DNA of 64,000 nt from Thermoplasmatales archaeon SW_10_69_26 (GTDB lineage: Archaea; Thermoplasmatota; SW-10-69-26): assembly GCA_003009755.1 (NCBI GenBank), contig PXUB01000022.1, positions 16,963 to 80,962 of the forward strand, given 5' to 3'. The notes under the pieces were generated by a model, which was not told the DNA's origin, made no database searches, and was given only the letters and a program-made list of their open reading frames with translations. Shown here piece after piece: positions 16,283 to 25,123 of this stretch. The first letter of the stretch is position 1, and the number at the start of each line of letters is the position of its first letter. Made by a program: the position numbers and the translations under genes.

Positions 16283-16863
16283 GTAGGACGATATTCCTCC
16301 CAGTGTTCCTCAAACTCTGCCTTCGCCTTGCGGAGCTGTTGAACGTCCCCGACCGGTTTCGTCACTGCCGCTCCCACGAGGGCCGCCGAGAGGACAACGG
16401 CATTTTCCGGGATAGCAACCTGGGAAAAGAGGATTCCGAGGGCGAAGGAGAGGATTCCCAGCCCGAGCATCCATCTCCTCAATGAGACATTCTTTTCCCT
16501 TATTGTCTCCTCCAGAGACGTTATCTCCTCCCTCGCCTGAAACTCCTCAACGAAATCACCAAGCCTTTGCGGCTCGTGGTCAATCTCGATGAGGTTAACA
16601 ATCATCTCTTCTTGCCCGGCGTCTTCGAGGTCGGCTCCGTCCTCGATCTCGTTCGTGATCTTGTCGCCCCAGTCGTTGATGGTCTGACTGACATAATGGC
16701 CAAGCTGTTCGCTGACGTTGCTCCATCGCCAGTTACGGAGCGTTTCGCTACGATCACCTATCTCATTATGGTGGTTATCCACTCTGTTTTGAAAGTAAAG
16801 GAAGGAAGCGAAGCAGGCTGCCGTGAGGGTGAAAAAGAGCTGGCTTGGCAATTCTACAGACAA
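16279..16863 (-). CDS. Small membrane protein of a low-GC cassette, possible membrane-acting toxin/effector
   Basis: 194 residues: one hydrophobic helix near the N-terminus (LFFTLTAACFASFLYF), a charged, mostly helical middle (about 90 residues), and a C-terminal pair of helices (WMLGLGILSFALGILFSQV and AVVLSAALVGAAV). Base composition is far lower in GC than its neighbours, as is that of the gene before it, which ends 9 bp upstream, so both were probably acquired together. I do not recognise a family. Pairing with a Panacea-like gene suggests an effector that acts at the membrane; this is inference. Confidence 0.6.
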   Translation of the reverse strand: MSVELPSQLFFTLTAACFASFLYFQNRVDNHHNEIGDRSETLRNWRWSNVSEQLGHYVSQTINDWGDKITNEIEDGADLEDAGQEEMIVNLIEIDHEPQRLGDFVEEFQAREEITSLEETIREKNVSLRRWMLGLGILSFALGILFSQVAIPENAVVLSAALVGAAVTKPVGDVQQLRKAKAEFEEHWEEYRPT

Positions 16864-16872
16864 GGGAAGTCC

Positions 16873-17361
16873 TCAGGCGAGATAATCGTCCGCGATTTCC
16901 GAGTTAGTGGCCATTGACGGGTACTCATTATAAACAAAACTGAGTAAACTATGAAGAGATTGGGATATATGGCGATATTTCAGCCAGGTCACCATTTCCC
17001 TAACCTCGGAAGCGGTGTCTCGCCATAGCTGTCTAGCTATATCCGTGCCTCTGTTGGTAAGCTGTATTTTCTCTACGGACTGTTCGGGTTCTTCGCCTTC
17101 AACGATGACCAACAGGCCTTTCTCAGAGAGGTCTAAGACAGTCTGCCAAAGTTCATCCGCGTAAGGGCCGTATTTGTGGGGTCGGAAATCGAAGCCGGTC
17201 TCTCTTCCAAATTCTTCCTTTAGGTGCCGGTCTAGCAGGAAGACTGCCTTCATGAGTCGGGTCCGCCCGTAAATCCAAGTGTCGTGATCTCTCGAAGGGT
17301 TGTTGGGGGCGTAGATTAGGCGTAAGACCCATTTTTCTTCCTTCGAGAGGTTCTCTGGCAT
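16873..17361 (-). CDS. Panacea/SocA-like (DUF4065-type) winged-helix protein, putative antitoxin
   Basis: 162 residues. The segment RTRLMKAVFLLDRHLKEEF followed by FRPHKYGPYADELWQTV and LSEKGLLVI matches the layout of Panacea/SocA-type proteins: a start helix that reads K-L-x-Y-L-L, a YGPYS motif, and a final winged-helix pair. These are versatile antitoxins or adaptors in toxin-antitoxin and phage-defence loci. GC is low compared with the flanking host genes. First gene of a two-gene operon with a TATA box at 17417-17424. The family call rests on motif reading and is moderate. Confidence 0.5.
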   Translation of the reverse strand: MPENLSKEEKWVLRLIYAPNNPSRDHDTWIYGRTRLMKAVFLLDRHLKEEFGRETGFDFRPHKYGPYADELWQTVLDLSEKGLLVIVEGEEPEQSVEKIQLTNRGTDIARQLWRDTASEVREMVTWLKYRHISQSLHSLLSFVYNEYPSMATNSEIADDYLA

Positions 17362-17416
17362 CTCTTTTCACCACTTCGCAGGCGGGAATGACACAACTCT
17401 ATTTACCTGCTTGAGC

Positions 17417-17424
17417 ATTTAAAT
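17417..17424 (-). promoter_or_regulatory. TATA box of the low-GC cassette
   Basis: ATTTAAAT at 17417-17424 is a canonical archaeal TATA box, giving a transcript start near 17395 and a leader of about 33 nt before the ATG at 17361. The cassette thus has its own promoter. Confidence 0.55.
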
Positions 17425-17465
17425 TCGACGACATGGGGTGGAAGTACTGACGGCGCCATTTTAGA

Positions 17466-19112
17466 TTAGACCTCGACGACGGCCTCGCCCCGCGCCGCCT
17501 CGGCGAAGCCTTTGCCCTCGAAGAGGACGACGTCCTTCTGCACGTCGTGGAACGCGCGCGGCTTCTCGGTGTGGATCGGCACGATCCGGTCGGCCGCCAT
17601 CGAGCGGTAGAACTCGGCCAGGTCGGGGCCGGCCGCGTGCCCGCTCACGTGGGTGAGGCCCGTCAACGCGCCCGGCGGACCGCCCGGCGTCTCGGGCAGA
17701 TTGTGGTCGAGCCCGAAGCGATCCAGCCAGTTGCGCTGGCGGTCGATGTTGAGCGCCATCTCCTCGTTGAACGGCTCCGTGAGACACCGGATCCAGCGCG
17801 ACCCCGGCGGCGGATCGACATCGATCAGGTCCTGGATCGACCAGTACGACAAGTGCAAGAGGTAGTCCTGCGGGTTCTCGCGGATGTCCGTGGCGCGCAC
17901 TCCCCCCTGCAGGTGAGCCAACGGATCCCTCAGCGTCACCTGGTCGTTGGCCTTCCAGGCGGGCTTGATCGTGTCCCGATCCCACTTCGTCTTGTAGCCG
18001 GCCTCGTGCTTGCGGCGGGTGTAGTCGCTGGGGTTGTAGCGCATCGTGCCCCGGCGCAGCAGGTAGGGCTCGACGTGATCGTAGCGCTCGGGTGAGCGCG
18101 AGGGCACGTCCTGGCGGTGGTCGAGCTGCTTGAGCAGGTAGGCCAACCGCGGGTCGACGACGAGCGTGCGGTCGGTCTTGGCGGCGACCTGCTGCATCGT
18201 GTCGAAGCGCGTGGTGTCCTTCCAGCCGAACTCGACGACGCCGAGCCCGGGGCAGTTCTCCAGCAGTTCGGCCACGTCGCGCTCGACGCCGGCCTCGTCC
18301 TCGGCGGCCGCGTCCGTGATCCGCGTGCCCTCGGCGAGCAACAGGTCCGGCTCCAGGCCCTCGGCGTACTCGCGCAGGCGCTGGGTTCGGGTCGTCAAGC
18401 GTCCGTGGAACCGGAGATCGCCGGTGTAGAAGATGTCGGCGCCGCTCGGCGTGCGGACGTGGAAGGCGACGGCGCCCGGCACGCTGTGGTCGACCGGGAC
18501 GGCCGTCACGTCGAAGGGCCCGATCGTGAACGCGGTGCCGACCGGGCACGTCTCGATCGTGCGCTCGCGCCGCTGGGTCTTGACGTCGTCGTCGCCGGGG
18601 AAGTAGGCGCCCGAGCCCAGCTGTTCGATCGAGCGCTCGCGCACCTCGACGATCTCCTCGCCGATGCCGCCCGAGCCCAGGTGGTCGATCGATTCGAGCA
18701 TGCGTTGCGTCGTCGCTGTGCAGTGCACCGGGATGTCCGGGTCCAGGAACGCCATGTCGCCGAAGTGGTCCAGGTGGGCGTGCGTGAGCAACGCGCCGTG
18801 CACGAAGGGCTCGCCGGTGCGCTCCTCGTAGGCCTTGGCGCTCTCCGGCGGCTCGCTGTCGAGCTCCTCCCACGCCAGATCGACCAGATCCTGCCGGTAG
18901 AGCCCGTCGACGTCCGGCAACAGGTCGAGATCGATCAGGTCGGTGAGGATCGTCGTCGTACGCGGCTGCAGGTAGGAGTCGAAGTACGTCTTGCGCGCGC
19001 CGAAGCTCATCCCGAAGTCCAACAGGACCCGGTCGTCGCCGTCCTCGACGAGGAACTTGTTCCCGCCAATCTCGTTGAGGCCGCCGAGCAGGTGGACGCG
19101 GACGGAGGACAC
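17466..19112 (-). CDS. Archaeal RNase J-like metallo-beta-lactamase ribonuclease
   Basis: 548 residues of the RNase J family. The metallo-beta-lactamase core shows HAHLDHFGD (His111-His116 zinc ligands), a later [13 protein letters not shown] histidine, and [11 protein letters not shown] with the Asp ligand. The C-terminal part has [13 protein letters not shown] and [13 protein letters not shown], the beta-CASP/RNase J hallmarks that bind the 5' end of RNA. Such enzymes act as 5'-3' exonucleases in archaeal RNA turnover. There is a large insertion (about residues 330-450, many basic residues) between beta-CASP motifs. Transcribed alone, divergent from dcd. Confidence 0.85.
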   Translation of the reverse strand: MSSVRVHLLGGLNEIGGNKFLVEDGDDRVLLDFGMSFGARKTYFDSYLQPRTTTILTDLIDLDLLPDVDGLYRQDLVDLAWEELDSEPPESAKAYEERTGEPFVHGALLTHAHLDHFGDMAFLDPDIPVHCTATTQRMLESIDHLGSGGIGEEIVEVRERSIEQLGSGAYFPGDDDVKTQRRERTIETCPVGTAFTIGPFDVTAVPVDHSVPGAVAFHVRTPSGADIFYTGDLRFHGRLTTRTQRLREYAEGLEPDLLLAEGTRITDAAAEDEAGVERDVAELLENCPGLGVVEFGWKDTTRFDTMQQVAAKTDRTLVVDPRLAYLLKQLDHRQDVPSRSPERYDHVEPYLLRRGTMRYNPSDYTRRKHEAGYKTKWDRDTIKPAWKANDQVTLRDPLAHLQGGVRATDIRENPQDYLLHLSYWSIQDLIDVDPPPGSRWIRCLTEPFNEEMALNIDRQRNWLDRFGLDHNLPETPGGPPGALTGLTHVSGHAAGPDLAEFYRSMAADRIVPIHTEKPRAFHDVQKDVVLFEGKGFAEAARGEAVVEV

Positions 19113-19372
19113 GGTCGACCAACGCCTCGCTCGGGATTAAGGATGCGGGCCCCGTCCCGGGTGCGAGCCCGAGAGCCGCCCCTCGCGGCGGCAACGGCGC
19201 GCACCCGTGGCCCCTCCCAGGTACCCCACAGGCTTCCGAGGACGCCCTCGGGCGGGGCCTCCGTTCGAGGGGGCCTCGGCCCGTGCACGGACCTCCCGGC
19301 CCCCGACCGTGATCGAAGCACGCTCTCCACGCCGGTGCACGGGCCCTCCGCTGGTCTCCGTCTCCCCCTACC

Positions 19373-19381
19373 GATTATAAC
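19373..19381 (+). promoter_or_regulatory. TATA box of dCTP deaminase gene
   Basis: GATTATAAC at 19373-19381 lies 23-31 nt before the ATG at 19404, which predicts a leaderless transcript. The rest of the roughly 290-bp gap from the RNase J gene is GC-rich and shows no further gene. Confidence 0.6.
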
Positions 19382-19403
19382 GAGAGGCGACGGTGCCCCG
19401 CTG

Positions 19404-19985
19404 ATGATCCTGTCCGACGGGGACATCCGCGAGCGCTTGGCGGAGGGGGACCTGGTCGTCGATCCGCTCGACGACCCGGAGCTGCAGATCCAGCCCTCGA
19501 GCATCGACCTCCGGCTGGGCCACGAGTTCGTCACGTACCAGACGACCCACGTCCCCTACATCGACCCCGAGGACGCCAACACCCAGAACGAGTACACGAA
19601 CCGCGTCGAGATCGAAGAGGGCGAACGCTTCATCCTGCACCCCGGCGAGTTCGCGCTCGCCTCCACGCTGGAACGCATCGAGCTCCCGCCCGACCTCGTC
19701 GCGTTCGTCGAGGGACGCTCGAGCCTCGGCCGTCTGGCCATCGTCGTGCACGCCACCGCCGGCCTCTGCGATCCCGGGTTCGAGGGCAAGATCACGCTCG
19801 AGCTGTCGAACCTCGGCAAGGTGCCCGTCGCCCTACACCCCCGGATGCGGATCTCGCAGATCGTCGTCCACGAGATGAAAAGCGAGGCCGAGGTCCCCTA
19901 CGGCGCCGACCGCGGCTCCAAGTACCAGGGCCAAGACCGGCCCGAGCTCACCCGCATCGACCAAGACTTCGCCGACGGGGAGTAA
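19404..19985 (+). CDS. dcd: dCTP deaminase
   Basis: 193 residues, the usual size. The sequence has [16 protein letters not shown] at the N-terminus, the nucleotide-binding [20 protein letters not shown], and the active-site segment [17 protein letters not shown] with the catalytic Glu. The enzyme converts dCTP to dUTP for dTMP synthesis. ATG 19404 is preferred because it follows the TATA box directly and begins the conserved MILSDGDI start. Confidence 0.95.
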   Translation: MILSDGDIRERLAEGDLVVDPLDDPELQIQPSSIDLRLGHEFVTYQTTHVPYIDPEDANTQNEYTNRVEIEEGERFILHPGEFALASTLERIELPPDLVAFVEGRSSLGRLAIVVHATAGLCDPGFEGKITLELSNLGKVPVALHPRMRISQIVVHEMKSEAEVPYGADRGSKYQGQDRPELTRIDQDFADGE

Positions 19986-20020
19986 CGGTCGACGCAGGAC
20001 CGGTGGGCGCCGAGCACCCA

Positions 20021-20332
20021 AGCTACAGAGGCCCACAGGCCCAGAGGATCGACCTGGGCAGCGATACCCTCTGGAGGGGCCGGCGGACGAGGGGAAGACG
20101 ACGGACGATCTCGACCGGGCGAGCGGGCGACATGGTTCGACGATGGGTGCCTCGACACCCGACGATGAAAGGGGTCCCCACATGGGCTTCGTGGGCCGGT
20201 TCTCTCGACCCTCGCCCCCGGACGCCATAGCTACATCGTCGCCATCCTGGTCCACTCAGCGCTCTGGGCGGCCTCCGAGCCTCAGCCGGATGCCCGGCTC
20301 TGTGGCTCTGTGTCTCCGCGTCTCTGTGTGCC
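20021..20332. repeat. Intergenic element-like region with ACAGAGG termini
   Basis: Gap of about 430 bp between dcd and a lipoprotein gene. The left end (20024-20047) carries TACAGAGGCCCACAGGCCC-type units, and the right end (20296-20332) the inverted form (GGCTCTGTGGCTCTGTGTCT). Size and layout resemble the region at 5626-5935, and both have GGGGAAGACGA-like text after the left end. No coding frame is convincing inside. Confidence 0.4.
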
Positions 20333-20413
20333 CAGCTCCCACCGCGCTCGCGGAGCCCCGCCGTTGGCCCGTTCCCCTCGGGATTGAAGAAGGACCCCCA
20401 CCGTGGCCTGGAC

Positions 20414-21787
20414 ATGTTCGACGGCGGGAGAGCGGCCGGGCTCGGCATCGTGCTCGTGGCTGCCGCGTTCGCGGGCTGCGCCGGCACCGGCCCCTCGGAC
20501 GCCGAGCACGCCCGGTCGATCGCCCGCGAGGCCGCCGACGGCCTCACCACGCCCGACGCCGCGAAGGCCGCCGGCTACGAACCCGATCCCTTCTGCGCCC
20601 CCGACGAAGGCGTGCACTGGATCGACCACGACCGCGTCGACGGCGAGCTCGATCCCACCGATCCCGAGGCGTTGGTCTTCCTGCCGACGACCGACGACAT
20701 CGAGAGCACCGCGCCCGGCGACCAGCGGTTCCTGGGCGTCGAGTACATCCAGGCCGTCGAGGATGCCGACGCCGAGGCGCCCAGCCTGATGGGCGTCCCG
20801 ATGAAGGGTCCGATGCCGGGCCACACGCCCGAGATGCCCCGCCACGCCGAGCTGCACGTCTACCAGGCCGACGAGGCCGACGCCTCCGACACCTTCGCAT
20901 CCAGCGTCGCCGGGATCGACTGCCCCGCCTCCACCACGCCCCCGGGCGTCCAGGACGAGGGCAACGGCGACACCCAGCGAGCGCAAACGGAGCCGGCCTC
21001 CTGCAGCGAGACGCTCGACGGCCAGCGCACCCACGACCACGCCCGCATCGAGCTGTACCTGGACAGCGAGCGCCCCTTCGACCTCTCCCCCGAACGCTAC
21101 CAGCTGGCCGACCGTAGCATCCACTTCGAGGCCGGCGACCGCGACGCCGGCGGAGCGATCGTGCACCTGCACGAGGGCGGCGCCACGATGGGCTGCATGC
21201 TCGAGGCCCTGGGCTGGAACGTCGACCACGATCGGCTGATCCTCGACGACGGCACCACGTACCAGACGACCGACGACACGCCCTTCGAGGTGTTCGTCGA
21301 CGGCTCACGCAGCCCCGACGGCTTCGACACCCGCCTCGAGCACGGACGAACCTACGTGCTCCGCTACAACAGCACCGCCGCGGTCTCACCCTGCCCGGAC
21401 GTCGGCGGGACCGCCGTGCACGAGCACGCCGAGCTCGACGTCCGGCTCAACAGCTCCGAGCCGTGGGACTTCTCCCCGTCCCGCTACCAGGACCAGTCCA
21501 GCGCGGTCCGCCTCGAGGACGGCTCGGCGGACGCCGACGGCGCCCGCATCCACGTCCACGAGGACCGCCCCTCGCTGGGCTGTTTGTTCGCCACGCTCGG
21601 CTGGGAGACCCACGAGCAGCGGATCGAGACCGACACCGGCGACATCTACGAGGCCGCCAACGGCACCGAGATCGAGGTCCTCGCCGACGGCGAGCCTCTG
21701 CAGGAGGGCTTCGATGCCCCGATCCAGCAGGCCAGGACCTACGAGATCCGCTACAACGCGACCCCGGCCAATGCCTCGGCCGAGTGA
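20414..21787 (+). CDS. Lipoprotein with two copies of a His/Cys-containing domain
   Basis: 457 residues. A lipobox (AAAFAGCAG) follows a short hydrophobic signal; ATG 20414 is chosen because it starts the signal peptide. Residues 24-170 form one region with WIDHDRVDGELDPTDPEAL and PGHTPEMPRHAELHVY. Two homologous domains follow, each opening with H-x-H-A plus RIELYLDSERPFDLSPERYQ or ELDVRLNSSEPWDFSPSRYQ, then HLHEGGATMGCMLEALGW or HVHEDRPSLGCLFATLGW. Conserved His and one Cys per domain suggest a metal site. I do not recognise a named family. Acts on the outer face of the membrane. Confidence 0.7.
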   Translation: MFDGGRAAGLGIVLVAAAFAGCAGTGPSDAEHARSIAREAADGLTTPDAAKAAGYEPDPFCAPDEGVHWIDHDRVDGELDPTDPEALVFLPTTDDIESTAPGDQRFLGVEYIQAVEDADAEAPSLMGVPMKGPMPGHTPEMPRHAELHVYQADEADASDTFASSVAGIDCPASTTPPGVQDEGNGDTQRAQTEPASCSETLDGQRTHDHARIELYLDSERPFDLSPERYQLADRSIHFEAGDRDAGGAIVHLHEGGATMGCMLEALGWNVDHDRLILDDGTTYQTTDDTPFEVFVDGSRSPDGFDTRLEHGRTYVLRYNSTAAVSPCPDVGGTAVHEHAELDVRLNSSEPWDFSPSRYQDQSSAVRLEDGSADADGARIHVHEDRPSLGCLFATLGWETHEQRIETDTGDIYEAANGTEIEVLADGEPLQEGFDAPIQQARTYEIRYNATPANASAE

Positions 21788-21887
21788 CGCTGGGCCCGGC
21801 CGGTCTCGAGAGTCTCTGCAGGGAGACGGAGATATCCGGGCCAGCATCTATGCCCGATCGCCGGGTCCAGTTTCCCCGGAGACCGCG

Positions 21888-22217
21888 ATGGAAGCGTTGC
21901 AGACGTGGGAGGAACGAGCCCTCTCGCAGGGCGCCCACCAAGAGGTGCGGATCCGCCCGATCCCCGAGGCCCACCTCGTCGACCTCGGCTACCGGCGCTC
22001 CCTTGGCACCCCCAAGGGCCAGCGCGCCGACTACCGCAAGCCGCTGGACGACGGCCGCGGCCTCCACGTCCGCGAGTACGAGGACCACATGCGCGTGCAC
22101 TGGGACCGGACCGCCCCCTCGGTGGACCTCGTGGGCCACCTCGTCGACGACGCGCGCGGCGTGACGCTGACCGGCGGCCTGACGCTTGTGGCCCTCCTCG
22201 TCTGGCCGCTGCTTTGA
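21888..22217 (+). CDS. Small hypothetical protein with C-terminal membrane helix
   Basis: 109 residues from ATG 21888 (MEALQTWEERALSQGAHQEV). A charged soluble part with many His and Arg is followed by a tail helix (VTLTGGLTLVALLVWPLL) ending at the stop, so it is probably tail-anchored facing the cytoplasm. No family recognised. It stands about 100 bp after the lipoprotein gene and 75 bp before the next gene. Confidence 0.5.
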   Translation: MEALQTWEERALSQGAHQEVRIRPIPEAHLVDLGYRRSLGTPKGQRADYRKPLDDGRGLHVREYEDHMRVHWDRTAPSVDLVGHLVDDARGVTLTGGLTLVALLVWPLL

Positions 22218-22291
22218 CTCGCGCGGCCGGCCGGGACCTCGGCCATTCTTGTCCCTCAACCGTGAAACCGCCACCGAGGGCTCGGCCGACC

Positions 22292-22711
22292 ATGGCTGCC
22301 CGCGAGCTCCGCCACGTCACACGGGAGACCCGCGAGGTCCTCGACCGATACCTGAGGGCGGCGATGGCCGCCGAAGACGCGCTCGACCTCTGCCTGGATG
22401 AGGATGGACCCGAGGGTGCCCAGGCCGCCGCGGTCTGCCGGGACGTCGCCGCCCTCGCCACGACGACGGCCCGACTGATGGCTCGAGGCTCGCCTCACCT
22501 CACCGGCGTGGCGGCAGCCTGCGCCGACGCGTGTTGGGTGGCCAACGACGCCCTCTCTCGGATCGACGCCGAGGAGCTGGACTGGTACGACGAGGTGTTC
22601 GGGCGGTGCGCCCACGCCTGCGAGACCCTCGCCGGGCAGGGCCCGGCCCGCGTCGACACCTCCGGAGACGTCCCCGACGAGGCCCCGCCCTGGTCGGGCG
22701 CCGGCGGCTAG
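22292..22711 (+). CDS. Four-helix-bundle protein, distant DUF326/copper-storage-like
   Basis: 139 residues, all helical by composition. Cysteines lie in a spaced pattern (LCLDEDG, AVCRDVAAL, AAACADACW, RCAHACETLA), with SPHLTGVAAACADACW resembling the third helix of DUF326/Csp-type copper-binding four-helix proteins. It has fewer cysteines than true copper-storage proteins, so metal binding is uncertain. The C-terminal 25 residues are Pro/Gly/Asp-rich. Confidence 0.45.
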   Translation: MAARELRHVTRETREVLDRYLRAAMAAEDALDLCLDEDGPEGAQAAAVCRDVAALATTTARLMARGSPHLTGVAAACADACWVANDALSRIDAEELDWYDEVFGRCAHACETLAGQGPARVDTSGDVPDEAPPWSGAGG

Positions 22712-22792
22712 GGAGACGATCGATCCCCCGCGGCGGCGGGCGAGGGAAACCCTCACGCCTTTCCCTCACCTCTCCTGTCGAGTCACGCAGCC

Positions 22793-24062
22793 GTGGACGA
22801 GAGCATCGTCGACAGCGACGAGACCCTGCGCCATCCGCTCACGGCGCTGACCCTCGTCGTGGCGTTGACGATCCCGTGGACCGTCGCCCGCCTGACGGGA
22901 GCCGCCGGCAGCCTGCCGACGGTCGCGGTGATCGCGCTCAGCGGCACCGCCGTGCTCGGCGCCGCCTTCGTGCTAACCTGGGCGGCCGAAACCGCCGAGA
23001 AGGACGTCCCGCGCGCCTTCGCGCTCGCCGTCCTCGCCGTCATCGCGGTGGCGCCCGAGTACGCCGTGGACGCGCTCTACGCCTGGGAAGCCGGCCTCGT
23101 CCCCGGCTCGCCGGCCTCGGAGGCCGCCGCCGACCTCGCCGTCGCCAACATGACCGGCGCCAACCGGATCCTGATCGGTCTCGGCTGGTCCGGCATCGCG
23201 CTGTACGCGATCTACCGCGCCATGAAGAACCCCGACCAGGCCGTCGAGCGCCGCGAGGGCCTGCTTACCGACCAGGTCCGCCTCAACGACCGGATCAGCA
23301 TCGAGCTGATCTTCCTCGCCATCGCGACGGTCTACGCCTTCTTCATCCCGTTCAACGACGGCATCGACGTCTTCGACGCCCTGTTCCTCGTCGGGCTGTA
23401 CGTCACCTACATCGCCGTCATCTTGAAGGGCGACGCCGGCGAGGAGACCCACCTGGGCGTCCCCGGCTACCTGCAAGGGTTAGCCCGGGGTCCACGCATC
23501 GCCTCCGTGCTGGCGCTGTTCGCCTTCTCCGCGTTCGTCATCCTGATCGCCGTCAAGCCCTTCGCCAAGGGCCTGGAGACGTTGGGGCCGATGATCGGGC
23601 TCTCCTCGTTCTTCATGATCCAGTGGGTCGCCCCGCTGGCCAGCGAGAGCCCCGAGTTCATCGCGACCGCCTACCTCGTCCGCAAGGCCCGCACCACCGC
23701 CTCGTTCAACACGCTGATCTCCTCGAAGCTGAACCAGTGGACGCTGCTCATCGGGACGCTGGTCATCGTCTACAGCTTCTCCCTGGGCTACTACGACTCC
23801 CTGTCCTTCAGCGCCCGCCAGGCCGGCGAGATTTGGCTGACGGCCGCCCAGAGCTTCTTCGCCGTCGTCCTCCTCGTCGACCTCACGATCAGCATCCCAC
23901 CCGTACTTCCACACCTACGAGGGCCTGCTCGTCGTCTCGGGCATCTACCTCGTCATCGGGCTGGGCCTGCTCGTGGCCCGCCTGGGCCACCTCCCGGACC
24001 TGTGGGCCAAAGCCCGAGATCACGCCAGCGAGGACCAGAGCTCGCCACCCCACGAAGGCTAA
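22793..24062 (+). CDS. Sodium/calcium-exchanger-family membrane protein, interrupted by a frameshift
   Basis: A polytopic protein with the two alpha-repeat regions of the cation/Ca2+ antiporter superfamily: VAPEYAVDALYAW in the first and QWVAPLASESPEFIATAYLVRKA in the second, both with the Glu/Ser ion ligands. From GTG 22793 the frame holds to about 23893 (LLVDLTISI). There the coding character moves by one base to a frame that reads SHPYFHTYEGLLVVSGIYLV and ends at 24062. One inserted base (or two lost) between 23890 and 23897 explains it. It may be a sequencing error or a recent mutation; the rest is intact. Confidence 0.75.
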
Positions 24063-24117
24063 CCCGGCGAGTTCGACCCCACCTTGATGCCGGCTGAGCC
24101 CCTACGTCGAGGCAACC

Positions 24118-24789
24118 ATGGCCGAACGAACGCCCACGATCCACGTCTTCTTCGACTACGTGTGCCCGTACGCCTACATCGGCAAGCACCGGGCCGATGC
24201 CCTCCAGCGCGAGTACGACGTCGAGATCAACTACCTGCCCTGGGAGATCCATCCGAACGCCATCCCCGAGGGCCGCGAGATCGATCACGAGCCGCCCGAG
24301 GCCAGCCGAGACTACCTGCAGCGGCTCGCCGACGAGGTCGACACCGACATCGAGGGGCCCGACGTCTCGATCAACGCCAACCTGGCGCTACGCGGCGCCC
24401 TGTACGCCCGGGACCAGGGCGACGACGTCTTCCAAGCCTACCACAGCGAGGCCTTCGAGGCCGTCTGGAGCCGCGGCGAGAACCTCGGCGACCGCGACGT
24501 GCTCGCCGACGTGGTCGACGAGGCCGGCCTCGAGGTGGAGACCTTCTTCGAGCAGATCGACCACCACAGCTACCAGTGGCGGCTCGACCGCATCGACGAT
24601 GTCGCCCAGAACGACGTCGGCGTCACGCGCGTACCCACGTTCGTCTTCGGCGACCAGCGCATCGTCGGCAACGACCCCTTCGAGCCCTCCCTCAAGCGCC
24701 CCCTCGAGGCCCACCTCGAGCGCCGCAAGACGCTCGGCGAGGGGACCTCGACCCTCGAGGCCGATCTCGGCATCGGCCGTCTCGGCTAA
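24118..24789 (+). CDS. DsbA/FrnE-family thioredoxin-fold protein
   Basis: 223 residues. N-terminal HVFFDYVCPYAYIG gives the redox position as Cys16-Pro-Tyr-Ala, so the second cysteine of CxxC is missing. The cis-proline loop is GVTRVPTFVFGDQRIVG. This is the FrnE / 2-hydroxychromene-2-carboxylate isomerase-like branch of DsbA proteins, which lacks a signal peptide and acts in the cytoplasm. With a single Cys it might act as a glutathione- or thiol-dependent isomerase rather than a disulfide oxidase. It begins about 55 bp after the exchanger gene. Confidence 0.75.
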   Translation: MAERTPTIHVFFDYVCPYAYIGKHRADALQREYDVEINYLPWEIHPNAIPEGREIDHEPPEASRDYLQRLADEVDTDIEGPDVSINANLALRGALYARDQGDDVFQAYHSEAFEAVWSRGENLGDRDVLADVVDEAGLEVETFFEQIDHHSYQWRLDRIDDVAQNDVGVTRVPTFVFGDQRIVGNDPFEPSLKRPLEAHLERRKTLGEGTSTLEADLGIGRLG

Positions 24790-25123
24790 GCGGCGCCGAG
24801 GTTGCCGACGGGCGGTCCGTGAGAGGTGAAGGGAACCGCGGGGCCCCACCAGGGACCCCGCGGGTGGTGGTGTCGTCGCCATCACGGGTGCCCGAGCCGA
24901 CGGCAGGCTGGCGGTCTCGCCAGCAGGCCGCTCCGCTCGAACCCCGCGCCAGCGCCGCCACCCCCGACCGTGGAGCCCGGCGCCCGCTGCGTGTGCGACG
25001 ACACCATCCCCAACTTCGTGCCCGGTCGGTATCAAGCATTGTGGTGGCGCGCGTGGAACCAGCCCCGAGCGCGCAGCTCGAGCCACGCGGAAGCCTTTAG
25101 GTCACCGTCGCCTTGCTGGACGC
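24790..25123. other. Intergenic region with purA promoter
   Basis: 334 bp without a convincing gene. GGAACCGCGGGGCCCC and GGGACCCCGCGGGTGG form a strong hairpin (24833-24870), perhaps a transcription terminator of the preceding gene. At the right end CCTTTAGGT (25094-25102) lies about 25 nt before the GTG of purA and is its likely TATA box, again giving a leaderless message. Confidence 0.4.

Noticed and set aside
24930..25040. tRNA-like text on the minus strand (GGGGTTCGAGC)
   Set aside because: No matching T-stem, acceptor stem or anticodon arm could be built around it.
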